NCBI RefSeq assembly: GCF_021462225.1
Contig: NC_061796.1
Span: 48,403,613 to 48,467,612, forward strand
Direction of reading: 5' to 3'
Source of the DNA: Girardinichthys multiradiatus
Lineage: Eukaryota; Chordata; Actinopteri; Cyprinodontiformes; Goodeidae
Length of the DNA stretch: 64,000 nucleotides
Below are positions 62,206 to 64,000 of this stretch, one piece after another. The position numbers and the translations under genes were made by a program. Below the pieces are notes generated by a model. It was not told the origin of the DNA, ran no database searches, and was given only the letters and a program-made list of their open reading frames with translations. Every line of letters starts with the position of its first letter. Positions within the stretch are counted from its first letter, which is position 1.

Positions 62206-62279
62206 GAGAATATAGGATCGTTTCCTGAAGTGAAGTGATGCAGGACTCCGACAGCTGTTACATCCCTAAAGGTGGATGT

Positions 62280-62985
62280 TTGGGATTTCTGTCAAGTCTT
62301 TTGTTCTAGGCTCCGCCTCCTCCCATGAGGCTGGGTGCTGCTTCCTGGGTCTTAAGCCAATCATCAATTAGCTGTGGCCTATTAAATGTCTGTGAAACTT
62401 CTGGGCCTTTTTACTGGCATACAGCCTCCTATTGTTTATGCAGGCCTGGACGCCTGTTGAATGTTTTCCTGATTCTGATGAATGTTTGGTCGGACTGTCT
62501 TTGTAGGGGAGAGCTGCCTGTTTAATCTCAGGTTTCTCCTGTTTACATGCTTGTTAGCGGAGGTTTATATATTTAGTTTTTTTAAGTAAATTCAGCTCTA
62601 ATCTTCCTTTGGGTTGTTTTGTTTGTTGTGTTGGCATGAACTCTCCTTGAAGCTATCGGTGTGTACAGAAGAGAGCTAAAATATGGCAGAAAAATAACCA
62701 TCTTGTCTCTAGAATTATGTCAGTCCTTTACATATTCCCGAGACCTGCCAGGGAGGCTCGTCCCAGATTAAATCCTGTCCAACCCATTTCTAGATGGTGA
62801 ACGTTTGGAGGTTTTTCTGTTTGCTTGTGTATTTGGTACAGGGTGTTTAGTATGGCAACTGGTATTTTTAACTTAAGTGCATTTTTGAATAATCCTTCTT
62901 GGGAGCAGCTAAATGTATGTAGAAAACAAGACTTATTTCTATATCTGCACTTTTTAAATTAAATGTAGCAAAACAAATGATGAAA
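62280..62985 (+). other. Possible LTR or leader of the gag-containing retroelement
   Basis: Sequence just upstream of the gag relic, with a TATA-like ttatatatttag at 62564-62575. No second copy in the window lets LTR limits be set, so this is only an inference from position. Confidence 0.25.
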
Positions 62986-64000
62986 GATTTGTTTCAAACC
63001 AACTTGTGGAAGAAGGTTTGCTTCCTGTTTCTGACCCAACTTGTTTGCCAGTTCCTCCCAATAGAACTTCTAATGAAAGATTAAACCTGCTGTGTGAAAG
63101 GTCTGTGGTTGTGGATCAATCAAAGGTTGGAAACCTAAGCACTGATGTCACGCCTTCTTTAGTTACTCCAATTCCTTCTCCTCATTCAAAACAACAAGTA
63201 TTCATCAAGGTGCGTTTGGCAAAATTACAACTAGAGGCTCGGGATAATCCAAGCTGGTCGGGCAGAGTTGGAAGTGGAAACAGAAAAAGTTCTGAAACTG
63301 AAACGGTTGGAGCTGCAGATTGAAAGGGAGGTCAAATACAGAAGTTGACACGTATATCAGAGTGTTTGAACATGTTGCTGTTTCATTGCACTGACTGAGG
63401 GAGGTTTGGTCTTCAGGATAAATTTTAAGGCAAGTCTGTTCTGCTTTGTCTCTGGAAGAGAGTTTGAACTGAAGTAGCAACGTCTGCTATCCTTGCTGCT
63501 TATGAACTTGTTCCAGAAGCATGTAGACAACGTTGTCATAACCCAAAAAATAGATCAGACTTTTATAGTAGAGTTTAGAAGAGTAGTATAGAGTAAAGCA
63601 ACCCTGTTTGATAAATCGATTTTAGCACGAAACCTCCTGGTTACATCTCTTTATGTGAACAAATACTGCTGGAAGAGTTTAAAAATGGCCCGCCAGAGCA
63701 TATTGTAGTATACTTACATGAACTGAAGGTTTCAGCTTTGAAAGAAGCAGCTGTGGTAGCTGATGAATTAAAACTGTCTTTGGGCAGAAACGTGAAGTCA
63801 CCACCAGGGAGCCTCTCCCAATAAAAGATCCTCCAAGCCTATGGCAGGCTTCAGTCTCAAAGACTGAAAGGAACTGCTTCTATTGTGATGAACTTGGTCA
63901 TGTTGTGGTTGAATGTCCCGCTTTAAAGCAAAAGAATCAGTCATCTTTAAACCCTACATGCTGGATGTTGCTGTGTCTTTGACAGGAAGTCCGGAGCTTG
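62986..64000 (+). pseudogene. Decayed Ty3/gypsy-type gag, cut by the window edge
   Basis: Pieces of a fish LTR-retrotransposon gag in changing frames: a charged helix (KVRLAKLQLEAR near 63211-63240); the capsid motif AAYELVPEACRQR near 63492-63530; EFKNGPPEHIVVYLHELKVS near 63670-63730 followed by VADELKLSLG; and the zinc knuckle CFYCDELGHVVVEC near 63870-63915 (C-x2-C-x4-H-x4-C intact). Frameshifts and stops separate the pieces, so no Gag protein is made. Polymerase would lie beyond the window, if present. It could equally be called a gag-derived fragment. Confidence 0.78.

Overview
The window is vertebrate nuclear DNA from a ray-finned (teleost) fish. The coding exons are short and split by introns with GT/AG borders. 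There are no bacterial operons or ribosome binding sites. The repeats are typical of teleosts: Tc1/mariner relics, L2 and RTE-like LINE fragments, tRNA-derived SINEs, a hAT-type MITE, and long TATC, GT, GGAT and ATCC arrays. A percomorph, perhaps a cyprinodontiform, is a guess from the general feel of the sequence; I cannot fix the species.

Two protein-coding genes can be supported. The first is the last coding exon of slc39a1 (ZIP1 zinc importer) at 1340-2020, with a 3'UTR and AATAAA signal at 3018. The second is a complete 16-exon crtc2 (CREB-regulated transcription coactivator 2) from ATG 5023 to stop 30343, 2379 coding bases, 792 residues. All 16 exons join in frame with GT/AG borders. 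SLC39A1 and CRTC2 are also neighbours in mammals, so this is conserved synteny and it supports calling the paralogue crtc2 rather than crtc1 or crtc3.

Layout: 1-3045 slc39a1 3' end with a 27-bp GC-rich minisatellite in the preceding intron; 3046-4900 intergenic with a TATC array and a CTCF-like site; 5023-30343 crtc2, whose introns hold Tc1 relics, two SINEs, a hAT MITE and two oppositely oriented L2 pieces; 30344-39385 downstream DNA with LINE and Tc1 relics and a 0.67-kb interrupted GT array; 39386-51762 a 12-kb low-complexity cluster; 51763-64000 TE-rich DNA with five Tc1/RT relics, a frameshifted and truncated Tc1 transposase, and a decayed Ty3/gypsy-type gag with a CCHC zinc knuckle at the edge.

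The low-complexity cluster is the most unusual part. A C-rich lead-in (39386-39590) runs into a GGCT-type array almost without A (39591-41100), which grades into a GGAT array almost without C (41100-46219). A CpG-rich unique segment follows (46240-46830), then about 90 copies of a 12-mer (46903-47985) with a 240-bp higher-order period, then a CATCC-type array in the opposite orientation (50181-51762). I see no new coding system. The giant open frames over these arrays are a by-product of repeat units that cannot spell stop codons. I ran no computation: repeat counts, motif enrichment and TE family names are read by eye and from memory of the families.
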